Of a stretch of 64,000 bases of DNA, positions 50,861 through 63,042 are shown in pieces (the first letter of the stretch is position 1; the number at the start of each line of letters is the position of its first letter). The notes below the pieces were generated by a model that saw only the letters and a program-made list of their open reading frames with translations, made no database searches and was not told where the DNA came from. The DNA is taken from NCBI GenBank assembly GCA_022605955.1, contig JAKCOZ010000007.1:16350001-16414000 (forward strand). The letters are read 5' to 3'. This DNA is from Rallus limicola. Lineage: Eukaryota; Chordata; Aves; Gruiformes; Rallidae. Position numbers and translations under genes: made by a program.

Positions 50861-53800
50861 TATCAACCTCCAGTGTGAGATCTAGTCACTACTGTTAGTC
50901 ACTAATTTTAGCATCCTATCATTCATTCTTATTTGGCTACTAATATTCATTATCATTCATATCAGCTCTGACTTTAGAAGCTGTAGTTCAAAATAAAGTT
51001 ATTTTCCTCTCGAGTTCTGTAACTGTCAGTACAGATTCAGTTCAGGTACATGGGTATTTGGGGCACTTAAAGTGGACTTAGTGTGATTTTTGTTTCGTAT
51101 TTCATAACCATTACCTGGTCACAATCAAGCAAGTATTTATGCCACTATTTCAGTGAACTCTGTACAGTCCATGTTTATTTGGCAATCAGTATTATCATTC
51201 CCCTCTTTCCCATGTTACACAACATTTGCTAATTTACAATACCATCATTAGCAGAAACCAAAGTTCATGGCATACATTCATATTTACAGGAAAGCAGACT
51301 TGCCTACTGAAATTAGGTCTGCAGTCAGATGCCAGTCTACAGACAATATGCCTTATCATGTATGCTAAAACTTAAAAACTATTTTATCATAAGTAAAACA
51401 AATCTTTTGTTAACAACAAGAGAAAGACAGCTAGATCCACCATGCTAAAATATCTCATGTTTAGATTGTATGCCACACAAAGTTTAGTGTCTCAGACTTA
51501 ACTGAGATGACAATTTCCACTAACCGTGAAAGGAAGATCTGTTCACCTTGAGAATCTACCTACCCACAAAGAGTATTAAAAAACCCAACAGCAAATATTA
51601 ATACTGTCTGTACCTTTGCCAGACCTTTCTGGATATTGATCTGACAAGAAGTGTGTTGGTAAAGTTATCAGCCTATCTATCTGCATGGGCATTTATCTTC
51701 TAATCATCTTATTAGGATACAGAAGTACTGAGAAATCTTGATGATGGAGTTGCAGATATTTTCCATCTACTTTGGTTATGGTCTTGAATTTTAGGACATT
51801 AGTTGGCTTATGAGTGCTTAGGCACACAAACATAAAAGAGTACTCCATGATCACCAGCTGAGCTTACATGTAGTACAGACATCTAATTTACTTTTGCTTG
51901 TCATGAGGGCAGACTTCACGTTTCTGTCAACCTTGTCTGTGCTGCAACAGAGATTTGGGATAGAGATAATGTTCACCTCTTCAGAACAGGAACTCTGTGA
52001 TTAAAACTGATGGCATAGCAAGAGCAAAATGTAGAGGACTTCAACTAGTAACCAAGTACCTTACGGAGATAGGTGATGAGTTAGCTGTTCCTGGGTAGGA
52101 AACTGATCTCATTGGGTAGAAATTTAAGGAAGAGGTAACTCATCCCAGTTGTAATAGATGTTTCATGTCAGATAGGGACTAATTAGGAAAAAATACTTGG
52201 TAGTATCTAACATCTAATAGACAATATGTATCTTATTACACACTTGTTAAACATCAACAGAGCAGTTTAAATAATATATTGGCATTTCATTCACATTAAA
52301 GCTGTCTTACTAAACCTAAATTAAATCCTTATTAGAGAGACTTAATTTAAAGTGTGACTGTTTTCTGTAATGAACTACCAATTTGTTTCCCCACTTTTCA
52401 TGATCTACTTTGTGCTTATGGGGATGTCTAAAAAAATATAGGTACCAAATGAGGTCAGGCCTTATGCCCATCATCTTCAAGGAACCCTAAAGGTCCTTGA
52501 AACCTTTGCAGTTTCCTCTAGAGATGTTAGTTTATATCATATGACCCAACACCCCAGTTTTTATTTTTGATCAAGCGAATTTTTTGTGATGAGCACAGAG
52601 GATAGCTCTAGTTAATCTGTCCAGAGACTCTCTCTCTACTCTCCAGATAAAATCAATCCCTATTCTCATAATTTACAAATTGTTCCCAGATATCAGACAT
52701 CATCAGCCCTGTTATTTTCATACAGCAGTAAACACAAAAGGAGAAGGAGACATAAAAGGTAAAAGGCTTTTTGAGACATAAAAGAGAATGCAAGGTTGAT
52801 GTATCCTTTGCTCATGGTATTTTTTGGCAAAAGATACAATAATGCAAGTATCTTTCTGATTGATTAAAGTATTGAAGCGTATTCTTTGCTTCATAAATAA
52901 TGCTCTATTACTTTTCTTCAAAGACAAGTAAACCTTGACAGACTGACCTTTTTCAGGGCAGAGAGTTGTTTCAGTGCCATAAATTATACTGTAAAACGAG
53001 TGGAAATGCTACTGAGAAGTGTGTGACAAAATAAGATTAAAGATTACTACACACAAAAGATTGTTGTTTTATTAATGGAATCCTGTCAGTAGGATGAAAA
53101 ATTCTCAGCTTTTTACTGGATGCCGAGATCACGTCAAACAGAAAATTATGAATGCATTTTCTAAAACGCATCCAAATGTGTCAAAATAGCAATATACTGA
53201 TTAGTTTCCCTCCCCCCATTTTTATGTATTCACTTAAAACAATTTCAGTCCTTTTCAAATAAAGTTTAAGTGCTGCAGTTCAGCTTGTAATTCTAAAGGA
53301 TCACACAGCCTGCTGGCCTGTGATGTTACAGGCAGGTATATGAACATTACAGGAAGACACTTTCCTACAGCAGAAACCTAGGCATCTCCTTTGTCAGGAT
53401 ATATTACACCAAGAGGAAAAGCATAAAGTATTTTTGTGTCCATTTTTGTAACCAATAAGCACTGGTCTGAGAAAGACAGCAAGAATTTGAGAAACCAAGG
53501 CAGAGATATCCATGGAAAAATGATCCTCTCTTAAATAAGTAGCATTAGGACTTTCTTAAATATTACTTGATAACTTCACAAATGACAGTCATTCCAGTAT
53601 GTAAAAATTTGTTAAAGTGAAAAGGAATTGCATAGGAGCTCATTTAAAAAGGAAGAGTTTGATGTGTTTATTTATAGGAAGTCTCTGGATGTGTTTTACT
53701 TTGTGGTATTTTCTCCCTCTCAATCAATTTACCTGAAAGTTCTGATCAATGGCTTTTGGATCAGTGTCATTTATTGAAATGATAAATAATGATGAAAAGT

Positions 53801-54165
53801 CAAGGAAAATGGAATACAACATGGACCCTAAGTTAACATTAGAAATCAAAGGTTTTCTTGATGTCTGAATCAGTACTGTTCACTCAAAGAATAATAATAT
53901 TTTTTTTAAATGTAGTAGTGCCATGAAACAAACCCACATTGCGCAAAGTCATTATAAATCACTACCCAGTACAGACCATTGTTAAGATGATTAGATAAGA
54001 TGCCCGTGCATTGGCTTTCATTACCGTTAGCAACAAAGGCCTGAATCAGGATTACCCCTATTACTGCAAGCCCTACAACAATGACAGGATGTGTGTCAGA
54101 AGCTGTAAACACATTTCAAAAGACATGACAGTTCTTGAATACAAGAGCCAAAGGCTAAAATAATT
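50861..54165. other. AT-rich non-genic DNA
   Basis: No gene, RNA gene or recognisable repeat. Confidence 0.65.
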
Positions 54166-54304
54166 ATTTGAATGGATGGGTTTGCTCACAACTCACCATC
54201 TAATGCCAATGCTACTTCATACCTGGGGCCAGCCTTGGGCACTACACTGCCCTGGGCAAACTGCAGGACATGGCCTCTGCCCCCTAAGCCCTGTCCCCTA
54301 AGGC

Positions 54305-54320
54305 TTTTTCTTTCCTTTTC

Positions 54321-54352
<32 letters not shown>

Positions 54353-54468
54353 CTTTTCTTTTCTTTTCTTTTCTTTTCTTTTCTTTTCTTTTCTTTTCTT
54401 TTCTTTTCTTTTCTTTTCTTTTGTTTTCTTTTCTTTCCTTTTCTTTCCTTTTCTTTCCTTTTCTTTTC
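54305..54468. repeat. (TTTTC)n pentanucleotide microsatellite
   Basis: An uninterrupted TTTTC array spans about 54329-54422. It is flanked on both sides by imperfect units with TTTCC, TTTTTC and one G interruption. The array encodes phenylalanine/serine/leucine-rich or lysine-rich peptides in every frame because a 5-base unit lacks stop codons in all registers. The 146-codon plus frame and the two minus frames across it are therefore artefacts. It directly abuts the CR1 copy that follows. Confidence 0.97.
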
Positions 54469-54469
54469 C

Positions 54470-54966
54470 ATCTTTGGAGCCCTCAACACAAGAAGGACAT
54501 GGACCTGTTGGAGCACACCCAGAGGAGGGCCACAAAAATGATCAAAGGCCTGGAGCACTTCTCCTATGAAGATAAGCTGAGAGAGTTGGGCTTTTTCAGC
54601 CTGGAGAAGTAAGGCTTCAGTGGGACTTTATAGCAGCCTTCCAATACCTGAAAGGTGCCTATAAGAAAGCTGGGGAAGAACTGTTCATGAGGGCATGTAG
54701 GAATAGGACAAGGAGTAATGATTTTAAACTAGAAAAGGGGACATTTAGGTTGGATATTAGGAAAAAATATTCAATATTTGGATAATAGATAGCTGGCACA
54801 GATTGTCTGGAGAGGTAGTGGAGGCCCCATCCCTGGAGATATTCAAGGTCAAGTTTGATGGGGCTCTGAGCGACTTGATCTAGTGAAGATGTCCCTGCTT
54901 ACCACAAAGGGGTTGGACTAGATGACTTTAAAAGTCCCTTCCATCCTAACACATTCTATGATTTTA
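54470..54966 (+). mobile_element. CR1 LINE 3' end, 5'-truncated
   Basis: The copy starts at about ggagccctcaacacaagaag and retains a short coding remnant, [19 protein letters not shown], continuing to [11 protein letters not shown]. This is the hallmark C-terminal stretch of CR1 ORF2 after the reverse transcriptase. It is followed by a stop and the 3' region: agcagccttccaatacctga, acaaggagtaatgattttaa, aggttggatattaggaaaaa, ggttggactagatgacttta and cccttccatcctaacacatt, with a minimal tail ctatgatttt. The order matches avian CR1 throughout. Small deletions are present (for example around 54765-54800), so it is inactive. The subfamily differs in sequence from the copy at 42.5 kb. Confidence 0.93.
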
Positions 54967-57900
54967 GAATTCTCTATTGTAACACTTCCCATCTCTGCAG
55001 AATTCCCACAGATTTTTTGATTGGGTACCTCTTAAACACTAAATAATTTATTGCATGCCTGTGCTTGATGAGATACTTATTTTATATGGGATACTTATTT
55101 TATATGCATAAATCCCAAGTACCCTGACATGCTATATTTTCATTCAAAAGCATTGTCATGACATATTTGTTCTGCCATGGAAAACCATCCCCTCATTCAT
55201 AGATTACCTGTACTCTCTACAGGGAAATCTTTCTCGTGTGCCAGGAGGCTGCTTGGGGGACATAATACCCATCACCCTCTAAAAAGTGAAGAGTGTTAAT
55301 CTAGCCCTCCTAAATTTCATGGCTTGAATGAATCTCAACTGATTTTCTGGATAATTGTAATAAGCAAAGAATTAGACCGCATGCCTCTTGCCATAGTACA
55401 CCAACTGCTGAGGACTGGGCTTAAATCAGGTGATTCCTGAAGGTGAAAGGACGAGAGAACAACAGGACAGAAAGAGGTCTCATGTTCTAGTACAGGGCAA
55501 TAGCATGACAAATGTATTTTTTAGGTATAATGGACCTAATGTAACTCTAAAGACACCTTCAAGGAGGATGCAAGCTCATAGTCATTCAGATGACTTATAA
55601 ATTGTATAATGTGTATTTACTGGAAATCAGATATGAATTTTGCAACATTTGAAAAAATATTTGGGGGAGAGATCTTTTTCAATATTCAACCAAGCCTGGT
55701 TTATTTTACTTGTCCATATGGTATATTTTCTTTCTTGCCTTCTCTAATTTTCAGCCACATGGCTTATCGGTGGGGTGGAGTCAGCTGTCTTTATTCCAGA
55801 TGTTTAGAAAAAGCCACAGATGACAAAGATATGTCTACATGAAGGAGGCTTAAGAAGCCTGGTGGTGCAAGAGCTTCACGTTTGCTATTTCAAAGCTTCT
55901 GTCATTCCATTAAGTTATACACACTTCCAGCAGTTATTTGGAAACCATGAGCGCTCATACAAGACTCCGTTCTATGCCAATCAATAGAGATGTGTTCATC
56001 CACATTAACTATGAGCTATTTGGATGTTCGATTATAACTTTTAAACTCCTATCATTTTGCAGCATTTATGACTCAGAGATTTAGAGTACATCTCTGATGA
56101 TAAGCATTGTTAAATTCATAGCCACAGCAATGACTCAAAGTGAAGCTGGAAAAAGAACATCGCAGTAACTATGTAGACAGAATCAATTGAATGGGAAATG
56201 TTACTTTGATAATGTCAAACACCGGCACTCTGTTCATTTCAGTTTTGTACAGAACAAGCTTCAGCAAACTTCAGATTCATATATACATTTTTTAAAATGT
56301 TTTTGAAGTCATCATCATTTTAATGGCATTTTAATTCACAGACACATGCTGTCTTTCTCTAATGTTTCTCAGATTTTACAAAGAGTTGACATTTTCCTCC
56401 AAACTTAATTGCAGGTATCTAATTAATGTACAGAAATCTTTTACGTGTGTACTTAATGGTCACTTATACTCCTTAAATTGATAAACTCTTCACATGCTCC
56501 ACCATGCTGTCCAGTACATTAAAGGCACAGAAACAAGTGCCTTTTCATGCTGTGTCTTTGCTTAGTCAATGCTGACCTACTTCAACAGAAAGAATGATAT
56601 ATGCATAGAACCCATTCTGTTTCCTACAACCCATACAGAGAGTGCAAGAAAATTTCCATACCATCATATTCTTAGTCATATAGAAAAATCACAGCTGCAC
56701 TCTTTACAAAGCAAATGAACAATATTCAGCTAAATTGATCCCAGCCACAGTGGAGAGAGAGGGAGAGCACAAATGACTTTCCCCACTGAATTTTAAAATC
56801 AGCATGTTAAGATAATTCTAAGTTACACAGTATTTTATGATTCCAAGAATTACATTCTGACTTGGATTTGTTTTGAAACATTATGCCAGACACCAGAGCC
56901 AAAAGGTTTATAAAAGAGATGGGAATGCAGTAAAACTCAACTTCATTTTATTATTCTATCAGCTTAGCTTGACCTACAGCAACCATGCAAAGGGTTTTTA
57001 TTCGACAGTTCCTCACTTGCTAAATAAATTGGACCAAAGACAATTTTCTTGACTGAGAAAATTCTCTAATGTTGGCTAAAGAATTTCATCTCTGTCTATA
57101 AATATTAATGTACTTAGTAATAAATTACACACATGAATGGCACTTTATTACTTGAAACTAAACTATTAAAAGCCTTATTTAGATTGCAGACGAAAAAATA
57201 ATAATGTAATTAAGGTCAGCTAAGCAAGGCCATCCCTACACATACTAAGTATCCTGAGCAAAACCTGGACTTGACCCATGTCACTTTACTCATAACCAGG
57301 TGTTTTTCCCACACCAAACCATCTCAGCTAATAACCCAGCTGCATCTTTTCCTCTTGTAAAGCATTTATTTCTGATCACTCACCTGGACATTTCATTGCT
57401 GCTTCTGATTTACAGTTTGGAAAAGGACTGTAAAAGGGAATGCTGAAATATGTGTGCTGGAGAGGATTCTGGGATCCATGTGAAATCCAGAGATATCCAC
57501 ACTCCATGGTGGAGAACAATCCCTGAGAATCTCTGTTCAGAAGCATGGAAGAGCTGGAGAAAGGTTAAAAAAAAACCCAACCTGACAATGTAAATTCAAT
57601 ACTGACTTGATTGTAAATGGGGGAAGTATTTCCAGCATCATTTTGGTGCCTGTGTGGAAACGTGGCAACCTAAAATCTATCAGCACAAACATCTCTTAAA
57701 GGTCTCTTTCTAAGGAAGTGTACCTTATAAAAAAGAATTGCATTGCTTTAAGCAGACATCCTTACTTTTCACTATTAAAGTATGTTTCAGGGTAATAGCT
57801 GCTAAGTAAGCATGTCACCATCTGAATAGATTTGTGCTCCTGTGTACTTTTCTGGTTTCATCTAGGTGAACAACATGGTCAAAACATGATTAAGGTTCTC

Positions 57901-58140
57901 TTATTTCTTGAGCAGCATTGTAAAAAGTATTCACTGTGTTCCAAAACTAGGCCTATGGGCATTTCTGGGCTCATAAAACCTATATTGCTTGTGATGGACA
58001 GAAAAGAAGAATCCAAACTCACTCTCAGACGTGCAGCTGAATTTGAGAAAAGAAGAAAATGTGTTTTCACTGATCAGAATTTACTTGAAAGTAGTGAAGA
58101 GCTAGAGATACAGTGCAGGCAGATGCCCAACTGAGTTTAA
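54967..58140. other. AT-rich non-genic DNA
   Basis: No supported gene. An 18-bp tandem duplication is at 55072-55107. The 100-codon frame at 57832-58134 starts with a non-ATG codon and has an acidic and basic C-terminal part, but no domain could be named and no splice sites are convincing. Confidence 0.6.
55072..55107. repeat. 18-bp tandem duplication
   Basis: Two adjacent copies of gatacttattttatatgg/c differ only at the final base. They lie about 100 bp beyond the CR1 3' end. Confidence 0.9.
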
Positions 58141-58146
58141 AAAAAT

Positions 58147-58211
58147 GTACTTAAGCATCTCAGCTAACAGAAAGCCAGTCTTTTTTTTTTTTTAAGCATC
58201 CTCTTAAGTAC
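58147..58211. repeat. Inverted repeat around a T-run
   Basis: Arms gtacttaag (58147-58155) and cttaagtac (58203-58211) are perfect inverted copies. Inner words aagcatc also recur in direct orientation, and a T13 run (58181-58193) lies between. The arms share the 'acttaagca' motif of the MITE-like element at 3.88 kb, so this may be another decayed member, but cttaag is self-complementary and chance is possible. Confidence 0.5.
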
Positions 58212-60595
58212 CTATCTGCATCTTTGAGCATCAAAACACTTTAAGATACTTTCTCTGAGACTATCACCATGCAGCACATTCCTTCAGGCTGTCTCCATTT
58301 CCCATCCTTCATGCCACAAAACCACCTAGTGTGAGCTGGACTTTCAAGGTATGGCTAAAATGAGAATGCTAAAATATGTTATCTTATGCTTCAGTTCACA
58401 ACCACTGCTAATGGCCAAATGCTCTAAATACTTATTCTGATTTGTGATAGATTATGAAGATTAAATATTATCAATCCCAAAACAGAGAATCCATTCCAGA
58501 AAATAGTAGGCAATGTACAGGTTAAAGAATTTAGTATGACAATAATAACTTCTTTCACTTCTGTATTTGCATCTAAATTCATTTTAGTAAGAACATAAGA
58601 ACAGTTCTTGTGTGTCAAGAAATGTATATATACCAGGCAACAATCATTTACATAACGTTTTTCAATAAAGACTGCTCAAATAACATTGTTGGAAATTGAA
58701 TATCACTGGGGCTTACTTGCTGTTCAGTGGAGGTACTGCATCTTCATTTGGTCCTAAATTTTCACTTTTAAAGTTGCTTGAAAATGCAATTAGCTAAGAA
58801 AAATGTGTCCATTGAAACGTGATAAATAACATACTGAAGATGGCGGTATAACTGTCAATAGTCAGAAACCATAATACTCACTGATCCTGACTCAGCTTAC
58901 CTGTAGTAGATACACTGTAAGAGGAAAAAGAAAAAGCATATTTTCTTCCTTGTTTCTGGCAGTTGCTGCTGTTGAATAGGTGACTTCATCTTTCCCTACT
59001 CTGTAATTCTAGGACAATTGCCAATGACACATTTTCACAAGTATTCAAAGGCATCATTCAAGACTTGTTTACATAAAAATTGCCAGAGAAAATATTCACC
59101 TGAAATACAGTTCCACTTTCTCTGTGGTCAGTGCTACCCATCAGAAGTGCTAGGATTTTTTTTTCCATAGCAATTAATAGGAAATTACCACCATCCATCA
59201 TTTTTTTATACAACTGATATTCATATCCACTAGGGAAATATATGAAAGACAAATACCTGAATTGCTTAAAGTTGATCTCAAGGTCAGTCAAAATGATCCA
59301 CAGGAAACATTTACAGGCAGCTGAAATTGCTTATAATTTGTCAGTAATCTTTTGGAGCAGCCTATTGTAGATAAGTTGTGTCTTGATAATTTGGAGTGGC
59401 CAACATGCGTTTTGATTCAAAGAGACAGGCTTTGAGTAGGTTAAATGAAAGAGAACGCGTCTATGTAATCTTAAGCTTTCCAAGGCTGAGAGATCAGTGG
59501 TAGACATCTCCCAGTGGTGCTCTAATATGCTGTGTGGGTTGATGCACTAGTTTGATTTAATACCAGATATAGAGCCTTAACCTCGTACTTCTTTTTTGTT
59601 TACTGGGGGGAAAAAAAAAGCGCAATGATTTGAAAAGATGTAATGTGTATGTGTGTTTATAGAAGATCTGTCAATTGAGTATATTTGAAACAAGTGTGTC
59701 TCAGAACCACAGCAAATCCGTAAATTGGATGTTCGACTGGTTTTAATATACATTTTGAAAATGTCACTATTTTCCCCATTTGAGATGATGACCCGCTACT
59801 GTAGAAGTTTTGCATACAAGAAATAAGACACTAAGCAAAACAGAATCATTGTATCACTACAGCAGTAAAACACATTGAAAATTCAGGAACATAAACTTCT
59901 GGTAGAAAAATAAATATGTAATTTTTTTGGGCTCCGGAGAGGAGCGATTTATGGATCAAATCACCAAGGGAGTCAAAAGAACAGTCAGAGCAAGTATTAA
60001 TGTAGTGGAGCAGTCATCCAGTGTTAAGATTAAGGGAAGAGAACTAGAGGGCATTTTCATTTTTTTAATGTTAACATTTGTCAGCTATAAAGAAGGATAA
60101 TATCAGATACAGTCAAAAAGATTCTATGATTTTGGACACTACACCCTCAGCAGTTGGAATTAACCTTTCAAAATTCAGTGCTTTGGGGATTTTTTTCTCT
60201 CCAACATGCTTTCTTTCATCTTTTATCTTTAAATGAAAACACCGTGCCAAAATATTAGATTACCGAGCATTTTCAAACAGCCAAAGACGGATATATAAGG
60301 GCAGTTATAAATTAATAGCTTTTTTTTTAATCAGTAGAAATCTCTGAAAAATGCCAGAATTCATTCAAATTCTTCTGCGTAAGAGGCTGCATATGTTGAA
60401 GAAAATTCATCTCTGTGCAGTTTTCCTATAGTTGTTTTATAGTCTACAATTGAGTGAATTCAATCTGAAGAAGATGAAAAGAATGTGCTAAATTCCCCCA
60501 TTTTCTCAATACTTTATTTTTTTTCATCTTTCTTAAAATTCTGTATTCTTTCTTCATACATTTTTTAAAGCATCACAGCATCCTGGGAAAACCCT
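58212..60595. other. AT-rich non-genic DNA
   Basis: No gene or firm repeat. A short string at 58587-58606 resembling a reversed CR1 tail is discussed under findings. Confidence 0.65.
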
Positions 60596-60599
60596 ATAT

Positions 60600-60705
60600 A
60601 GTTCACACAAGAAAAAACACCTCTTCCTCCCATTGCCCTGGTAGCTGTCCTCTGCACCTTTTCTAGCTTTTTCCCATGTTCATTTCTCCCTAGACTACTA
60701 GATCT
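60600..60705 (-). mobile_element. Probable CR1 fragment, reverse orientation
   Basis: On the minus strand one frame reads KKLEKVQRTATRAM, close to the CR1 ORF2 C-terminal motif 'LErvQRrATrmi'. The matching plus-strand DNA is gctgtcctctgcacctttt and ctagctttttcccatgttca. Flanking sequence on both sides is not recognisable as CR1, so only a short decayed piece is claimed. Confidence 0.42.
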
Positions 60706-63040
60706 CTCCCTGCCTTTAGTTCCTCCCCTTAACAACCCATAGTATGTCTCCTGTAACCCCAAAGTGCTCTTCCCCTGCATCCCCTAGTGATTCCCATACC
60801 CCTAGGGTGTGACTCCCCCAGTCAGTGAGGTGCTCCAGAGAGCCATTCCCCTTGACACACCAAGTTGGGCTCCATCCCTGGCCCGTGGGTTGAGCACTCT
60901 CCATGAAATCCTTGTTATGTGTTGCCCCCTACAACAGAGTTGAACTTTTTCACCTAGGCTTGTGCAGCAATACTCATCTTTGCCCTTGCAGAAATAGTGT
61001 GATGAATAAAAGAGCACCATTTCAAAGGCATCAGTAGTTTTAGTAGTAGGAAAAGGTTTTGCCTTCCCTCTTTGCCTTCAGAGCATGACTGTAGCCATAA
61101 GGGACTGATCCCCAAGACTTTAAAAGATCAGGTCAATCAGAAAACAGTCTGATTCAGGCATGAAGAGCCCCATCACCTGTTTTGATAACCTATGCCCTTG
61201 CTTGCTGTGTCCTCCTTCTGCAGTCTTCCTTTGCCAGCCTACCCTATGTCTTCTCTTTTAGAAGGCATGTTGTTTCCATTATGAACAGCCAAAGCAGATT
61301 TCACTTACTGGCTTAAAGAAAGGAGTATTGCCCTCTGAATTGACTGTTTCTGTAGTAGCTTCAAGCATCTTCTTAGTAGCAGTAGTTTGATATCTAGGAC
61401 AATGCCATGTGAGCTTAATTTACATATTAACTTGCAGAATTTCCAGCTGACTTTTGTGCCCATTCCCGTGACAATTTTTCAGGAAGTTACATGCAGTTGG
61501 TCCCACACACCTTTGCAGAGTCTGAGTCAAATTATAACTTGTGGCAGGACCAGAAAGCATGAACAACAGGTGAACAGATCAGGAGGGAGTGAGAGGGATT
61601 CAAAAGACTTTGAAAAAGCTCAGGAAATCTGACAAGAAGAGAAAGATATCAGCCATTTTTTTTAACCTACTTTTACATTTTATTTCAATCCATTTTAACT
61701 AGGAATTCTATTTCTTGCCAGAACAATTGGACAAAAGTAGGTCTTGTATAAGTCTCCAGTGGTGTTATAGTGAGTTATTGCACATCTGATTCTAACTTGG
61801 ATAAAACTCAATGAAGTGCTAAATAAATCAATGGTTTCTACTTCTTCCTAATAATATTTTCATGGAATCATTTTATAATTATGATAAGGCTTCAGCAGTG
61901 CCTGTCAATGATCAAATGGCAATTTCACTGGGTAATTCAGTCAGACGTGAACGTTTATTCTGAACCACAGCAATATACAAAAGGAGCAAGAATACCTTGG
62001 CAAATCTGAGCTTACAAGGTTTTACCATCTGCATGAAGTGCCTTTAAGGCTTACTTTCTGAATTCAAAACAGGGAAACAGAAGTGGAGATTTGGCCTAAC
62101 AATATTCTGATGAGATTTCCAGGGATGAGATTTTCAAGGTGAGGGATAGGGTACTTCTGGCATTTACCTTTAGCAATCATCTGAATTTAGATTGTGCATG
62201 AGCATCTATTTCCACCACTGCTGCCATTGCCAAACAGTCAAAACAACACAGAAACTTCAGGGTAATTCTGACGGCAGAAGAAAGCGAGCAGGATAAGGGA
62301 TGTCTCCTGAAAATATTTCACAGTTTCACCTTGACTGTCTTCTCTAATGGAACTGAAGGTTATGCAACTGCAGGAACATGATGGGAGAACTTTCATGTGA
62401 GATAAGGAGCTCAAAATTAATAATTAATATCCACAATAACATTTTGCATTTATCTAAGAATTATCACCTGTACCCCCTAAATAATCCAGCAATTTTGCTA
62501 GATCAGAGAGGTCCTGAAAAAATCTTAAAACACAATTAAGAAAAGCTTCCACATAAAGTAAAGATCATGCAAGGTATAACATATGAAAATACCAGGATCA
62601 TGTAAAGCTTACCAAAAAATAAATTAAATTAAAAATCAAATACAAGTATCCCCATACTTTGTTTATTTCCATTTATAAGAAGCTTTTCAACTGAATGCAA
62701 CTATTATGCAATATAGTTATTCGTGAGCTACAAAAAAATAATAATAACAGCTTCCCCCACAATTGTGTGATATCAGCAAAATAGAAGTTGCATGTGTAGA
62801 GTGTGACTCCAGTCTTAGAGGAGACCTGGTAGAAATAAGGAATTAAATTACTAAAGTTACCTCACCGTTTGTCCTTGGATGAAAAACCTAAAATAACACA
62901 TATCTTCAGGAAGATTGTCAGATCGTAATGACAAAAAGAAAATCAAACCAGTTTCGTCAGCTGACACTTACTGCACTTGAATTATTTGCTCTTATAAAAT
63001 ATTGTCTTCTTTCCTAGCCTTTTTATTTTTTGTGACTTCT
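60706..63040. other. Non-genic DNA
   Basis: Slightly GC-richer sequence extends to about 60.9 kb, then AT-rich sequence to the CR1 copy. No gene. The frames at 60716-61020 on the minus strand and 61387-61632 on the plus strand lack recognisable domains. Confidence 0.6.
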
Positions 63041-63042
63041 GG

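Noticed and set aside
54172..54612. 146-codon frame and two opposing lysine-rich frames
   Set aside because: They read through the TTTTC array, which has no stop in any frame. The plus frame merely joins the array to a CR1 remnant.
57832..58134. 100-codon frame with charged C-terminus
   Set aside because: Considered as an exon, but the start is non-ATG, no family could be named and splice signals are not convincing.
60118..60136. 'agattctatgattttgg' resembling a CR1 octamer tail
   Set aside because: No CR1 body upstream, so a single octamer match is likely chance.
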